Of a DNA stretch of 64,000 nucleotides, positions 24,332 to 32,051 are shown piece by piece. The stretch spans positions 18,806 to 82,805 of the forward strand of contig JAVBLK010000023.1 of NCBI GenBank assembly GCA_031553565.1. Direction: 5' to 3'. This DNA comes from JAVBLK01 sp031553565. GTDB taxonomy: Bacteria; Bacillota; Clostridia; Christensenellales; DUVY01. The notes below the pieces were generated by a model. That model made no database searches, was not told the DNA's origin, and worked only from the letters and a program-made list of their open reading frames with translations. Both the position numbers and the translations under genes were made by a program. Numbering within the stretch: position 1 is the stretch's first letter; each line of letters opens with the position of its first letter.

Positions 24332-24532
24332 TCAGACCTCGTTATCCAGTAAATAATCAACGGAAACCTTGTAGAATTGCGACAGGCGCACCAGCATCGC
24401 CGGTGAAGGCGTGTGCCGGTTGTTTTCATACGACGTATATGTGGGCCGGCTTATCTGCAATTTTTCCGCGACTTCCTCTTGCGTAAATCTCCCGGAAGCT
24501 CTTAATTCTTTCAACCTTTTCCCGATATCCAT
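24332..24532 (-). CDS. Small Xre-family helix-turn-helix regulator
   Basis: A 66-residue DNA-binding protein, a bare HTH_3 domain: IGKRLKELRASGRFTQEEVAEKLQISRPTYTSYENNRHTPS has the helix-turn-helix in QEEVAEKLQISRPTYTSYE (read in parts). It ends DYLLDNEV, as stand-alone Xre repressors do. ATG 24532 is chosen because its promoter places transcription start there; ATG 24538 is possible. It is divergent from thyA, and the two promoters lie within 80 bases, so it could control thyA-fic-folA or itself. Target is unknown. Confidence 0.85.
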   Translation of the reverse strand: MDIGKRLKELRASGRFTQEEVAEKLQISRPTYTSYENNRHTPSPAMLVRLSQFYKVSVDYLLDNEV

Positions 24533-24538
24533 ATACAT

Positions 24539-24567
24539 ATTGTTGCATATATCGCGCGGCATGTCAA
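24539..24567 (-). promoter_or_regulatory. Promoter giving a leaderless Xre gene
   Basis: Minus strand TTGACA (24567-24562), 17-base spacer, AACAAT (24544-24539), 6 bases before ATG 24532; no ribosome binding site. Confidence 0.6.
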
Positions 24568-24611
24568 GACGCGCGGGTGATAAAACCGGCTTTGCGGCGT
24601 GTTGTTTCGCC

Positions 24612-24640
24612 TTGAAAAAAAGCCCGGAATATTGTATAAT
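24612..24640 (+). promoter_or_regulatory. Promoter of thyA
   Basis: TTGAAA (24612-24617), 17-base spacer, TATAAT (24635-24640); leader of about 26 bases with weak AAGG. Confidence 0.75.
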
Positions 24641-24672
24641 AAACATAGTAATTTGCAAAAAGGCGATAATAA

Positions 24673-25503
24673 ATGAGCAACGCTGATAAAATCTTTATTG
24701 ACAACTGCACCGATATTATAAAAAACGGCTGCTGGGACACCGCCTTCGACGTGCGGCCGAAATGGGACGACGGCGCGCCCGCGCACACGGTTAAGCGTTT
24801 CTGCATCGTCAACCGGTACGATTTAACCGCGGAGTTCCCTATACTTACGATACGGAAAACGGGCTTTAATAACGCGGTGGACGAGATCCTTTGGATCTGG
24901 CAGAAAAAGTCCAATAACATCAAGGACTTAAACAGCCGCATCTGGGATTCGTGGGCGGATAAGGACGGCTCGATAGGCAAGGCCTACGGCTATCAGCTTT
25001 CGGTAAAGCACGAATATCGCGAGGGGCGGTTTGACCAGGTGGACAGGCTGCTGTTTGACCTTAAAAACAATCCGAACAGCCGCCGTATGCTTACAAATAT
25101 TTACGTCCACGCGGATTTAAAGGATATGGGGCTCTATCCGTGCGCCTACAGCTTTACCTTAAACGTTACTGACGGAAGATTGAACGGTTTGCTGAATCAG
25201 CGGTCGCAGGACATGCTGGTGGCAAACAACTGGAACGTTGCGCAGTACGCGGTCCTCCTGCATATGTTCGCGCAGGTCAGCGGCCTTAAAATAGGGGAAT
25301 TAGTCCACGTCATTGCCGACGCGCATATATACGACAGGCATATCCCGATTGTCGAGGAGCTTATAAAAGCGCAAACCTTTCCCGCGCCGGGGTTTGAGAT
25401 AGATAAAACCGTAACGGACTTTTATAAGTTCAATATAGACAGCTTTCGGCTTATTGACTACAAATTCAATCCGCTGGGAATAAAAATACCCGTGGCGGTG
25501 TAA
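24673..25503 (+). CDS. thyA: Thymidylate synthase (ThyA type)
   Basis: Makes dTMP from dUMP with methylene-tetrahydrofolate, which is oxidised to dihydrofolate and recycled by the DHFR encoded two genes downstream. The 276-residue protein has the catalytic cysteine in LYPCAYSFTLNV, then LNQRSQDMLVANNWNVAQYAVL (shown in part: QRSQD binds phosphate) and the Asn/His site HIYDRH. It belongs to the divergent Bacillota subgroup with CAY rather than the classic PCH at the active site. ATG 24673 follows the promoter by a short leader. It heads a thyA-fic-folA cluster. Confidence 0.93.
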   Translation: MSNADKIFIDNCTDIIKNGCWDTAFDVRPKWDDGAPAHTVKRFCIVNRYDLTAEFPILTIRKTGFNNAVDEILWIWQKKSNNIKDLNSRIWDSWADKDGSIGKAYGYQLSVKHEYREGRFDQVDRLLFDLKNNPNSRRMLTNIYVHADLKDMGLYPCAYSFTLNVTDGRLNGLLNQRSQDMLVANNWNVAQYAVLLHMFAQVSGLKIGELVHVIADAHIYDRHIPIVEELIKAQTFPAPGFEIDKTVTDFYKFNIDSFRLIDYKFNPLGIKIPVAV

Positions 25504-25526
25504 GGGATTTACTTGGGAGAACCGGA

Positions 25527-26294
25527 TTGACAAAGACAGAAAGCGATTATAATTATATACTGGAAAAATGGCAAGAGGAGCAACTGATAACGGCTGCCGA
25601 TATCGACAGCGTCCTTTATAATTTCAGGATATTATTCGCGTATAATTCGGGCAGGATAGAAAACGACGCGATAAATTATCACGACACCCGCGAGATATTC
25701 GATAAGGGCCGCATTTCCTCTTATACGGGCGATCTTAGAACTCTGTTCGAGCAGCAGAACCAAAAGGACTGCTATGAATTTCTGAAAAATAAGATAGAGG
25801 AAAAAGCGCCGCTGTCCGCCGCGCTGATAAAGCAGATACATTTTGAGCTTACAAAAGGGACGTATGACGACAGGCGGTATATCCAAAACGGAGAAAGACC
25901 GGGCGAGTTCAAGAAAAAGGATTACATCGTAGGCCGGTTTGAAGCAGGCGCGCACCCCGAAACCGTCGAAAGCGAAATAAATGATTTGTGTGCGGAGCTT
26001 AACGCGACGGACGCAAGGAATGCTCTGAAAGCAGGGTGCTACCTGCATGCCGTTTTTGAAAACATCCATCCGTTCGCCGACGGAAACGGGCGCGTGGGCA
26101 GGACTCTTTTGAATTTTTACCTTATCACTCACGGGCATCCGCCGGCCGTAATATTCGAGGAGGACAGAAAGGAATACTATGCTGCCCTTGAAAAGTATGA
26201 CGGATCAGAAGAAATAGAGCCGCTCTATAATTTCTGCAAGGCGCAATGCGTCAAAACATGGGCAAAGCAGTACCGGATCGAAGGCCGAAAGTGA
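25527..26294 (+). CDS. Fic-domain adenylyltransferase with built-in inhibitory helix
   Basis: A 255-residue Fic protein that should transfer AMP (or another nucleotide part) to hydroxyl groups of proteins. The catalytic motif is HPFADGNGRVGR (H, D/N and R intact), with the flap region KKDYIVGR upstream. Near the N-terminus NSGRIENDAI matches the inhibitory [S/T]xxxE[G/N] motif (SGRIEN), so it is an N-terminally self-inhibited class II Fic protein and needs no separate antitoxin. Start is TTG 25527 with GGGAG at 25514-25518. It sits 23 bases after thyA and 42 before folA, an odd position inside a nucleotide-synthesis cluster. Its target is unknown. Confidence 0.9.
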   Translation: MTKTESDYNYILEKWQEEQLITAADIDSVLYNFRILFAYNSGRIENDAINYHDTREIFDKGRISSYTGDLRTLFEQQNQKDCYEFLKNKIEEKAPLSAALIKQIHFELTKGTYDDRRYIQNGERPGEFKKKDYIVGRFEAGAHPETVESEINDLCAELNATDARNALKAGCYLHAVFENIHPFADGNGRVGRTLLNFYLITHGHPPAVIFEEDRKEYYAALEKYDGSEEIEPLYNFCKAQCVKTWAKQYRIEGRK

Positions 26295-26336
26295 AGAAAA
26301 CCGGGCAAACAGCGACATATTCTTTTGAGGATCAAC

Positions 26337-26837
26337 ATGAAACTGATAGTAGCAGTCGATAAAAACTTCGGGATAGGGTATAAGGGCGGATTGCTTTTTT
26401 CTATCCCGGAGGATATGAAATATTTTCGGGAAACCACACTAAACAAAGTCGTGGTGATGGGGCGCGCCACATACGAGTCCCTGCCCTTTAAGCCGCTTAA
26501 AAACCGCGTCAATATCGTTTTGTCGGCGGATATGTCGTATAGCCCTGCGGGCGCGACGGTCTGCCGCTCTGCCGCGGACGTTTTTAAGGAGATAAAAAAA
26601 TATCCGCCCGGCGACGTTTATATCATCGGCGGCGAAAGGGTCTATCGCGAGTTCCTGCCGTATTGCGATACCGCGCTTATCACAAAGGTACGCAGTGCAA
26701 GAGAGGCCGACAGCTTTTTTCCTGATATAGATAAGCTGGATTGCTGGGAAAAGGTTAAGGAATCAGAAGTGAAGTCTTTTGAGGGGCTGGAATTTACTTT
26801 TACCGAATACGGGAACAATAACACGAAAGCCATATAG
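26337..26837 (+). CDS. folA: Dihydrofolate reductase
   Basis: A 166-residue enzyme that reduces dihydrofolate with NADPH, regenerating the cofactor spent by ThyA. Motifs: LIVAVDKNFGIGYKGGLLFSIPEDMKYF (seen as VAVDKNFGIG and the substrate-binding LPEDM-like IPEDMKYF), VVVMGRATYESLP (NADPH-binding Arg) and VYIIGGERVYREFLP. Length is normal. ATG 26337 follows GAGGAT; the in-frame TTG at 26325 is less likely. The 160-base gap downstream contains the rlmB promoter. Confidence 0.95.
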   Translation: MKLIVAVDKNFGIGYKGGLLFSIPEDMKYFRETTLNKVVVMGRATYESLPFKPLKNRVNIVLSADMSYSPAGATVCRSAADVFKEIKKYPPGDVYIIGGERVYREFLPYCDTALITKVRSAREADSFFPDIDKLDCWEKVKESEVKSFEGLEFTFTEYGNNNTKAI

Positions 26838-26936
26838 CCGGGCATCATATTTTTCAGCAGGGGACAGGGCAGGACGGAACGGGTACCGGGAATTTCCGGA
26901 ACGCAAAGTAAGCTTGCATGGTCTTTCCTGTCTTAG

Positions 26937-26965
26937 TTGATAATTCGGCTGATTTATGATAGGAT
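26937..26965 (+). promoter_or_regulatory. Promoter of rlmB
   Basis: TTGATA (26937-26942), 17-base spacer, TAGGAT (26960-26965). Ribosome binding site AGGAAGTGA follows. Confidence 0.55.
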
Positions 26966-26997
26966 AATCATATTCTATCAGGAAGTGAATAATAATT

Positions 26998-27729
26998 ATG
27001 AAAATTGAAGGCAGAAATTCTATCAATGAGGCGCTGGAGGCCGGGGCCACTATCGACAGGCTGGTCGTGGCAACGGACGTAAAGGACGCCGCGGGCAACC
27101 GCATTATCGCAAAGGCGCGCGAGATGGGGGTAAAGATCCAGTTTTTGGACCGCAAGATCGTTGATAAGGAAAGCTTAGGCGGCAATCATCAGGGCTTTAT
27201 CGCGCATACCACCGAATTCAAGTATTGCGAGCCGGACGATATTTTCGCATACGCCGAGAGTAGGAACGAAAAGCCGCTGATAATAATTTTGGACGGGGTC
27301 GAGGATCCGCACAACTTAGGCAGCGTCATAAGGGTCGCCGAATGCGGCGGCGCGCACGGCGTCATCATCGGCCGCCACCGCGCTGCGTCGGTCAACGAGA
27401 CTGTCATAAAGGTCTCGGCGGGCGCGGCCGAGCATATGCGTGTCGCGCGCGTTACAAATATCAACGACGCGATCGAGGACTTTAAAAAGCGCGGCGTTTG
27501 GGTCATGGCGGCGGACTTAAACGGCCAGGATATCTACAAGACCGATTTAAAGGGCGCGCTTGCCCTTGTAATAGGCGGCGAGGGCACGGGCGTAAAAAGG
27601 CTTACCCGCGAAAAGTGCGACGCTGTGATAACGCTGCCGGTCTTCGGAAAGGTCAATTCATTGAATGCGTCGGTGGCTTGCGGGATAGCTTTGTACGAGG
27701 CTGTGCGGCAAAGAGGGCTGGAAGGATAA
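26998..27729 (+). CDS. rlmB: 23S rRNA 2'-O-ribose methyltransferase, SpoU/TrmH family (RlmB)
   Basis: A 243-residue SPOUT-fold RNA methyltransferase. An N-terminal substrate-binding domain (IEGRNSINEALEAG, GGNHQGFIA) precedes the knotted catalytic domain with motif 1 DPHNLGSVIRVAE, motif 2 ALVIGGEGTGV and motif 3 NSLNASVACGI. RlmB methylates G2251 in the 23S peptidyl-transferase loop; exact position is by family analogy. ATG 26998 has AGGAAGTGA about 10 bases upstream. The neighbour SigH-like gene directly downstream reproduces the rlmB-yacP-sigH order of Bacillota with yacP missing. Confidence 0.92.
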   Translation: MKIEGRNSINEALEAGATIDRLVVATDVKDAAGNRIIAKAREMGVKIQFLDRKIVDKESLGGNHQGFIAHTTEFKYCEPDDIFAYAESRNEKPLIIILDGVEDPHNLGSVIRVAECGGAHGVIIGRHRAASVNETVIKVSAGAAEHMRVARVTNINDAIEDFKKRGVWVMAADLNGQDIYKTDLKGALALVIGGEGTGVKRLTREKCDAVITLPVFGKVNSLNASVACGIALYEAVRQRGLEG

Positions 27730-27793
27730 ACGTCAAAGACGGCTTATATGTCATTCTGGGCAAAGCGAAAGATTTTTAAGGTAATATAGATTT

Positions 27794-28309
27794 TTGGATA
27801 CTGAAGAAAACGTCAGGCTGGCCAAAAGGGGCGACGAGGGCGCAGCGGAAGCTGTTTTGACAGAGTTTTCGCGAATGGTGACGGCGCTTGCCCATAATTA
27901 CGCGGACTACGGCGACGAGCAGGATATGGTGCAGGTGGGGCTGATCGCCGTAGCAAACGCCATAAAGGACTATGACGACCGTAAGGGCGCCAAGTTTTTT
28001 ACATATGCTTATATGTGCGCGGAAAGGCGGATGATCGACGAGGCCAGAAAGAACAGCCGCAGGATAAAGACAGTTGCGTTTGAAAACGTTCCGGAGCCGC
28101 AGTATGACGGCGGCATGGCCGAGCGGCTTATCGCAGAGGAGCTTTTGCAGAAGATCTCCGGCGCGCTGTCCGAATTCGAGCTGAAGGCGCTGATGCTTAC
28201 GACTCAGGATCTTTCCTATGCCGAGGCGGCGTTACGGCTGGAAACCACTGCGAAGGCCGTTGACAACGCCGTTTCAAGGGCAAGGAAAAAGATCCGTGCG
28301 CTGGCCTAG
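27794..28309 (+). CDS. Sigma-70 family factor, SigH-like
   Basis: A 171-residue RNA polymerase sigma factor. Region 2 is seen as YGDEQDMVQVGLIAVANAIKDYD (in parts: QDMVQVGLIAVANAI) and FFTYAYMCAERRMIDEARK. Region 4 is LSEFELKALML and LSYAEAALRLETTAKAVDNAVSRARKKI, closest to the SigH (sigma-30) pattern where KSIDNAL-like residues close the recognition helix. It is shorter than Bacillus SigH (about 218 aa). SigH starts sporulation in Bacillus; that role here is inferred from resemblance and from position after rlmB. The start is TTG 27794 with AAGGTAA upstream; dnaX follows after 26 bases. Confidence 0.82.
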   Translation: MDTEENVRLAKRGDEGAAEAVLTEFSRMVTALAHNYADYGDEQDMVQVGLIAVANAIKDYDDRKGAKFFTYAYMCAERRMIDEARKNSRRIKTVAFENVPEPQYDGGMAERLIAEELLQKISGALSEFELKALMLTTQDLSYAEAALRLETTAKAVDNAVSRARKKIRALA

Positions 28310-28335
28310 CCGCCGTACAAGATTGTGAGGTTAAT

Positions 28336-29853
28336 ATGGCATATACCGCACTCTACCGTAAATACCGCCCCGCCACGTTCGATAAACTGATCGGGCAGGA
28401 GCATATCGTCCGCACCCTTACAAACCAGATCGAGGGTGACAAGGTCGGCCACGCCTATCTCTTTACAGGCAGCCGCGGCACGGGCAAGACCAGCGCGGCC
28501 AAGATATTTGCGAAAGCCGTCAACTGCTTAAAGCCGGAAAAGGGCTCGCCGTGCGGCAAATGCGCGTCGTGCGCCGCGCTGTCCGATCCTGCCAATCTGG
28601 ACGTTTTGGAGATCGACGCGGCGTCGAATAACCGCGTGGACGAGATACGGGAGCTTAGGGAAAAGGTCAAGTATCCGCCGGTTTCAGTCCGGTATAAAAT
28701 ATATATAATCGACGAAGTCCATATGCTGACGGACAGCGCGTTCAACGCCCTCTTAAAGACCTTGGAGGAGCCGCCGTCCTATTGCATTTTCATACTTGCC
28801 ACGACCGAGGCGCATAAGCTGCCTGCAACGATCCTGTCCAGATGTATGCGTTTTGATTTCAGGCTGGTCGCCAGCGAGAAGATCGCCGCCGTGCTGACAG
28901 AAATTTTTAAGGACATAAAGAAGCCGTTCGAGCCGGACGCCGTAAACGTGATCGCCGCCGCCGCCGAGGGCAGCGTGCGCGACGCGCTGTCGATCGCCGA
29001 CATGTGCGTGTCGTTTACCGGCAAAAAGCTGACGGCGCCGGACGTTTTGGAGGTTTTAGGCGCGGCGGACACGGGAACGCAATTTACGCTGTGCGACGCC
29101 ATAACCTCCGGCAAGCCGGGCGGCGTCCTTAAGATATTGGATACGCTGATATCCGGCGGGAAGGCCGCAAGCATCGTCGCAAAGGATATGGCGGGGCATT
29201 TCAGGAATCTTTTGGTGATAAAAACGTGCGGCGTTTCCGAGGGGATACTGCCGCTGCCCAAAGAGATTATAAACCGTTATTCGGAACAATGCCGGGACAT
29301 ATCGTTTGAAAAGCTGTACGAATGCGCCGAGGGCTTTGCCAAGCTGGACGCGGAGTTGCGGTTTTCCGCCTCGCCGCGTATATTGCTGGAGGCGCTGTGC
29401 CTGAAACTATGTATGGGCGCGGGCGATAATAACGAAAAGGCGCAGGCCGCGCCGCAAACAAGAAAAGCTCCGGCTGCCGCCGCAGAGAAAAAGACGGAAG
29501 AAAGCTATAACGCCGCGGCCGGATACGGGCCGGAGTCCCCTTCCGGCGCCGAAGCGCGCGCCGTATGGGGCAGGGTGGTCACGGCCTTAAGGGAAGAGGG
29601 CACCGGCCTTTTGTTCGCCGTGGCGGCCGATAAATCGGGGGTCAGGATCACCGGTAAAACCCTGATCCTTACGCTTTCGGACGAGAACGACTTTAATCTT
29701 ATGAACAAGCCGGTAAATATCTCGACAATCAACGGGATATTGGAGGGCGACGGGCTTAGCTTTCAGCCGGAATACAGACAAAAAAAGGAAAAAGCGGACG
29801 AATATAAAAAGGTCAAGGAACTGGGCGGCGACTCCGTCAGGTTCAATAAATAA
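28336..29853 (+). CDS. dnaX: DNA polymerase III subunit gamma/tau
   Basis: The clamp-loader ATPase of the replisome. N-terminal AAA+ domain: RKYRPATFDKLIGQEH, Walker A GSRGTGKTSAA, a zinc site CGKCASC plus upstream Cys, Walker B IIDEVHML, and sensor 1 ATTEAHKLPATILSRC. Then a helical lid and the collar domain III. Length 505 aa is that of a short tau. The C-terminal section after an Ala/Pro-rich linker (residues about 375-400) carries an alpha-beta region that would contact the polymerase. No slippery frameshift site was searched for in detail. GAGG precedes ATG. It starts a dnaX-ybaB-recR operon, conserved in most bacteria. Confidence 0.96.
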   Translation: MAYTALYRKYRPATFDKLIGQEHIVRTLTNQIEGDKVGHAYLFTGSRGTGKTSAAKIFAKAVNCLKPEKGSPCGKCASCAALSDPANLDVLEIDAASNNRVDEIRELREKVKYPPVSVRYKIYIIDEVHMLTDSAFNALLKTLEEPPSYCIFILATTEAHKLPATILSRCMRFDFRLVASEKIAAVLTEIFKDIKKPFEPDAVNVIAAAAEGSVRDALSIADMCVSFTGKKLTAPDVLEVLGAADTGTQFTLCDAITSGKPGGVLKILDTLISGGKAASIVAKDMAGHFRNLLVIKTCGVSEGILPLPKEIINRYSEQCRDISFEKLYECAEGFAKLDAELRFSASPRILLEALCLKLCMGAGDNNEKAQAAPQTRKAPAAAAEKKTEESYNAAAGYGPESPSGAEARAVWGRVVTALREEGTGLLFAVAADKSGVRITGKTLILTLSDENDFNLMNKPVNISTINGILEGDGLSFQPEYRQKKEKADEYKKVKELGGDSVRFNK

Positions 29854-29892
29854 ACGCGGATAAACAATTTTTATTTGGAGGGTAATGCAGAT

Positions 29893-30198
29893 ATGAAGTT
29901 TCCCGGCGGTATGGATATGCAGTCCATGATGAAGCAGGCGCAGAAGATGAGAGAGCAGATGGAGGAGGCGCAGGAGGAGCTTGAGGATGCCGAGCTGACC
30001 GGGCAGAGCGGCGGCGGAATGATCGTCGTTATCCTGAACGGCAAGAAAGAAATGCAGAGTATCAAGATAAAGCCCGAGGCGGTCGATCCCGACGACGTCG
30101 AGATGCTGGAGGACCTTATTACCGCGGCTTTCAACGACGCCGCCGAGAAGGCGGACAAGCTGTACGAGGAAAAAATGGGCCCGTTCTCCGGGATTTAA
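29893..30198 (+). CDS. Nucleoid-associated protein YbaB/EbfC
   Basis: A 101-residue DNA-binding protein that forms a dimer with a tweezer shape. It starts FPGGMDMQSMMKQAQKM, a Met/Gln-rich helix typical for the family, followed by the strand core GGMIVVILNGKKEMQSIKI and a long C-terminal helix EMLEDLITAAFNDAAEKA. ATG 29893 is used because GGAGGG lies at 29877-29882; the longer frame starting at TTG 29875 would bury this site. It sits between dnaX and recR, its conserved place. Confidence 0.95.
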   Translation: MKFPGGMDMQSMMKQAQKMREQMEEAQEELEDAELTGQSGGGMIVVILNGKKEMQSIKIKPEAVDPDDVEMLEDLITAAFNDAAEKADKLYEEKMGPFSGI

Positions 30199-30260
30199 CC
30201 GCTTTTTCTTTTTTGGCCGGACTGTTTTCTTTTGGCAAGAATAATGTCCGAAGGGATTAT

Positions 30261-30860
30261 ATGGACAACAATATAGAGATCATTGCAAAGCTTATAAATA
30301 AGTTCAGTAAATTGCCCGGAGTGGGGATGAGGACAGCGCAGCGTTACGCCTACAGCGTTATAAATATGAGCGCGTCCGAGGTCGCAGAATTTGCGGAAAG
30401 TATGCTTTCGGTCAAGGAAAAGATCGCTTACTGCACCGTATGTGGGAACTTTACCGAGAAAGGTGACGACCCCTGCGGTATTTGCCGGGCGCGTGACGCA
30501 TCGCTTATATGCGTCGTGAAGGAGCCCAAGGACGTTCTGGCGATGGAGCGGATGCGCGGTTACCGCGGGGTATACCATGTGCTGCACGGGACGATAAACC
30601 CGCTGGAGGGCAAGGGACCTGACGATATCCGCATAAAGGAGCTGCTTAAACGCGTGACGGGCGGCGCGGTTTCAGAGGTCGTTATCGCCACAAATCCCGA
30701 CGTCGAAGGCGAGGCTACTGCGGCGTACATCGCCCGGCTGCTTAAGACTTTCGGCGTCAAGGTCACCAGGATCGCCCAGGGCGTGTCAATGGGCAGCGAG
30801 CTGGAGTATACCGACGAGGTAACGCTGTCCCGCGCGTTCGAGGACAGGAAAACCATCTGA
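30261..30860 (+). CDS. recR: Recombination protein RecR
   Basis: A 199-residue repair protein that works with RecO and RecF to load RecA at gaps. Order: helix-hairpin-helix (KLPGVGMRTAQRYAY), four-cysteine zinc finger (CTVCGNF and CGICR), TOPRIM domain (LICVVKEPKDVLAMER, ATNPDVEGEATAAYI), Walker B-like end (VTRIAQGVSMGSELEYTD, in which RIAQGVPxG of the family reads RIAQGVSMG). ATG 30261 follows AAGGG by a short spacer. It ends the dnaX operon; a palindromic element follows immediately. Confidence 0.96.
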   Translation: MDNNIEIIAKLINKFSKLPGVGMRTAQRYAYSVINMSASEVAEFAESMLSVKEKIAYCTVCGNFTEKGDDPCGICRARDASLICVVKEPKDVLAMERMRGYRGVYHVLHGTINPLEGKGPDDIRIKELLKRVTGGAVSEVVIATNPDVEGEATAAYIARLLKTFGVKVTRIAQGVSMGSELEYTDEVTLSRAFEDRKTI

Positions 30861-30873
30861 TACTGATCCGCTT

Positions 30874-30977
30874 TTAAGGAAACAATGAACAAATACCTTT
30901 GAATTTGGCTGTGGATTTTTGAGATAAAAATTGACGGACACGCGCAGACAATATCGGGATATTCATTGTTTCCTTAA
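30874..30977. repeat. Palindromic element between convergent recR and gerQ
   Basis: TTAAGGAAACAATGAA (30874-30889) is an exact inverted repeat of TTCATTGTTTCCTTAA at the right end (30962-30977). A half copy of this end lies at 63858-63878, and a related end at 62020-62033. ATACTGATCCGC of the second family sits directly to its left (30860-30871). It may also end both transcripts. Confidence 0.75.
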
Positions 30978-30988
30978 TCCTGCCGTTT

Positions 30989-31390
30989 TTACAGCATTTC
31001 TCTTATTACGGTTTCACAGTATTCCTGCGGGTCGTCTATAATTACAGCGAACTTGATCGAGAACAGGTCGCACATAGTGTGCACATTCAGCTGCTGCAGT
31101 ATTATATACGCTGCGCCGACTTCGGCAAGGCGCCCGGTGCGGCTTTCCACAGAATTGCCGATAAGGAAATCCACGCGCATCAGCTTGCCTATCTGCGTTT
31201 GCAGATAGCCGGGGACAAACAAGGTGCTTTGTACGGTCTCCGGAATAGGGCGTTCGGGAAGCTCCGCGCCGTTGCCGCCGGGTACGGCGGGCCCGTTGCC
31301 TGCCCGGTCCGGATTTTGGCAGGGCATCCCGCTGTCGTTTGTGCCGCAGCCGAGTTTGCTGAGGCTGAAAGGGGTGTAATCGTATGGCAT
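30989..31390 (-). CDS. gerQ: GerQ-like spore coat/germination protein
   Basis: A 133-residue protein. The C-terminal half matches the GerQ pattern: an LFVPGYLQTQIGKLMRV opening (in parts: SYVENILRLN-type strand), then RTGRLAEVGAAYIILQQ and FAVII. In Bacillus, GerQ is a coat-linked protein required for the cell-wall hydrolase CwlJ to localise and act in germination. The N-terminal half is Pro/Gly/Asn-rich. The gene directly upstream encodes the CwlJ-like hydrolase, 31 bases away, the same pair found in some Bacillus species, which strengthens both calls. AGGAGT precedes ATG by 8 bases. Confidence 0.8.
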   Translation of the reverse strand: MPYDYTPFSLSKLGCGTNDSGMPCQNPDRAGNGPAVPGGNGAELPERPIPETVQSTLFVPGYLQTQIGKLMRVDFLIGNSVESRTGRLAEVGAAYIILQQLNVHTMCDLFSIKFAVIIDDPQEYCETVIREML

Positions 31391-31421
31391 TTTTATGTAC
31401 TCCTGGTTTGATTGTTATATT

Positions 31422-31862
31422 TTAAGTATCGTGGTATTTTGCTGTCGGACGGTAAAAGCAATGCGCGTTGATACTGGTGTGGTACGTCCCGCTGCCGTTT
31501 CTCGGGAAGGTTTGTATGCACGGCGCGTACGGATTGAAATACCACAGGCATTCGCCTACCGACGCCATGCCGCCGCCGCCTAACGCCCAGTCGGCGATAT
31601 CGAAATGCACCTGCTCGGGCGGGGAATTATAAATATTCTGCATATTGGGCATACCGTTTAATTCCGTAGTGGCGCAGTCGAACTGGCCCGGCTGGAAAAT
31701 CACTTTCCTCAGGTTGCCCTGGCAGACACGCTGATACTCGCCGGTCGGCACGTTGACGCGGTTCATGACAACGATCGCGACAGCGCGCATACCGTTGTCG
31801 CCCTCGCCGCCGGCCTCGCATTTTATTATTCTTGCAAGCAGCTCTCTGTTAGTAAAGGACAT
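31422..31862 (-). CDS. cwlJ: Spore cortex-lytic cell wall hydrolase, CwlJ/SleB family
   Basis: A 146-residue hydrolase of the SleB catalytic family: NRELLARIIKCEAGGEG (catalytic Glu), GMRAVAIVVMNRV, then VIFQPGQFDCA and the C-terminal LGGGGMASVGECLWYFNP and aromatic region. It has no signal peptide or peptidoglycan-binding domain, which is the CwlJ rather than SleB layout. In spore formers it degrades cortex peptidoglycan during germination. It heads a two-gene operon with gerQ; GGAG precedes ATG by about 8 bases. A minus-strand CATATACT at 31941-31934 could be a sporulation-type promoter. Confidence 0.88.
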   Translation of the reverse strand: MSFTNRELLARIIKCEAGGEGDNGMRAVAIVVMNRVNVPTGEYQRVCQGNLRKVIFQPGQFDCATTELNGMPNMQNIYNSPPEQVHFDIADWALGGGGMASVGECLWYFNPYAPCIQTFPRNGSGTYHTSINAHCFYRPTAKYHDT

Positions 31863-31933
31863 CGCTACAATCTCCGTAAATCAGGGCAGAGCATTTGGCG
31901 CCCCAAAGGGCAGACCCGGCCCTGCGTTAGTCC

Positions 31934-31961
31934 AGTATATGGAAAAAAAACTTTTTTTGAC
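31934..31961 (-). promoter_or_regulatory. Possible sporulation-type promoter of cwlJ-gerQ
   Basis: Minus strand GTCAAAA (31961-31955), 13-base spacer, CATATACT (31941-31934), similar to the SigE pattern. Leader of about 65 bases. Confidence 0.3.
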
Positions 31962-32038
31962 ACCCGCGAAAAAAACGAGCCTAGAAAAAGGGGCAAAAAA
32001 ACGGGAAACAATACACAATAATCGGGGCGCCATTATGC

Positions 32039-32044
32039 TATACT
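32039..32044 (+). promoter_or_regulatory. -10 box giving a leaderless methyltransferase gene
   Basis: TATACT lies 7 bases before ATG 32052; no ribosome binding site between. No good -35 box found. Confidence 0.5.
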
Positions 32045-32051
32045 GGTATCT

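Noticed and set aside
26835..26997. Possible riboswitch between folA and rlmB
   Set aside because: Only short local hairpins such as CCGG/CCGG are visible; no known consensus recognised.
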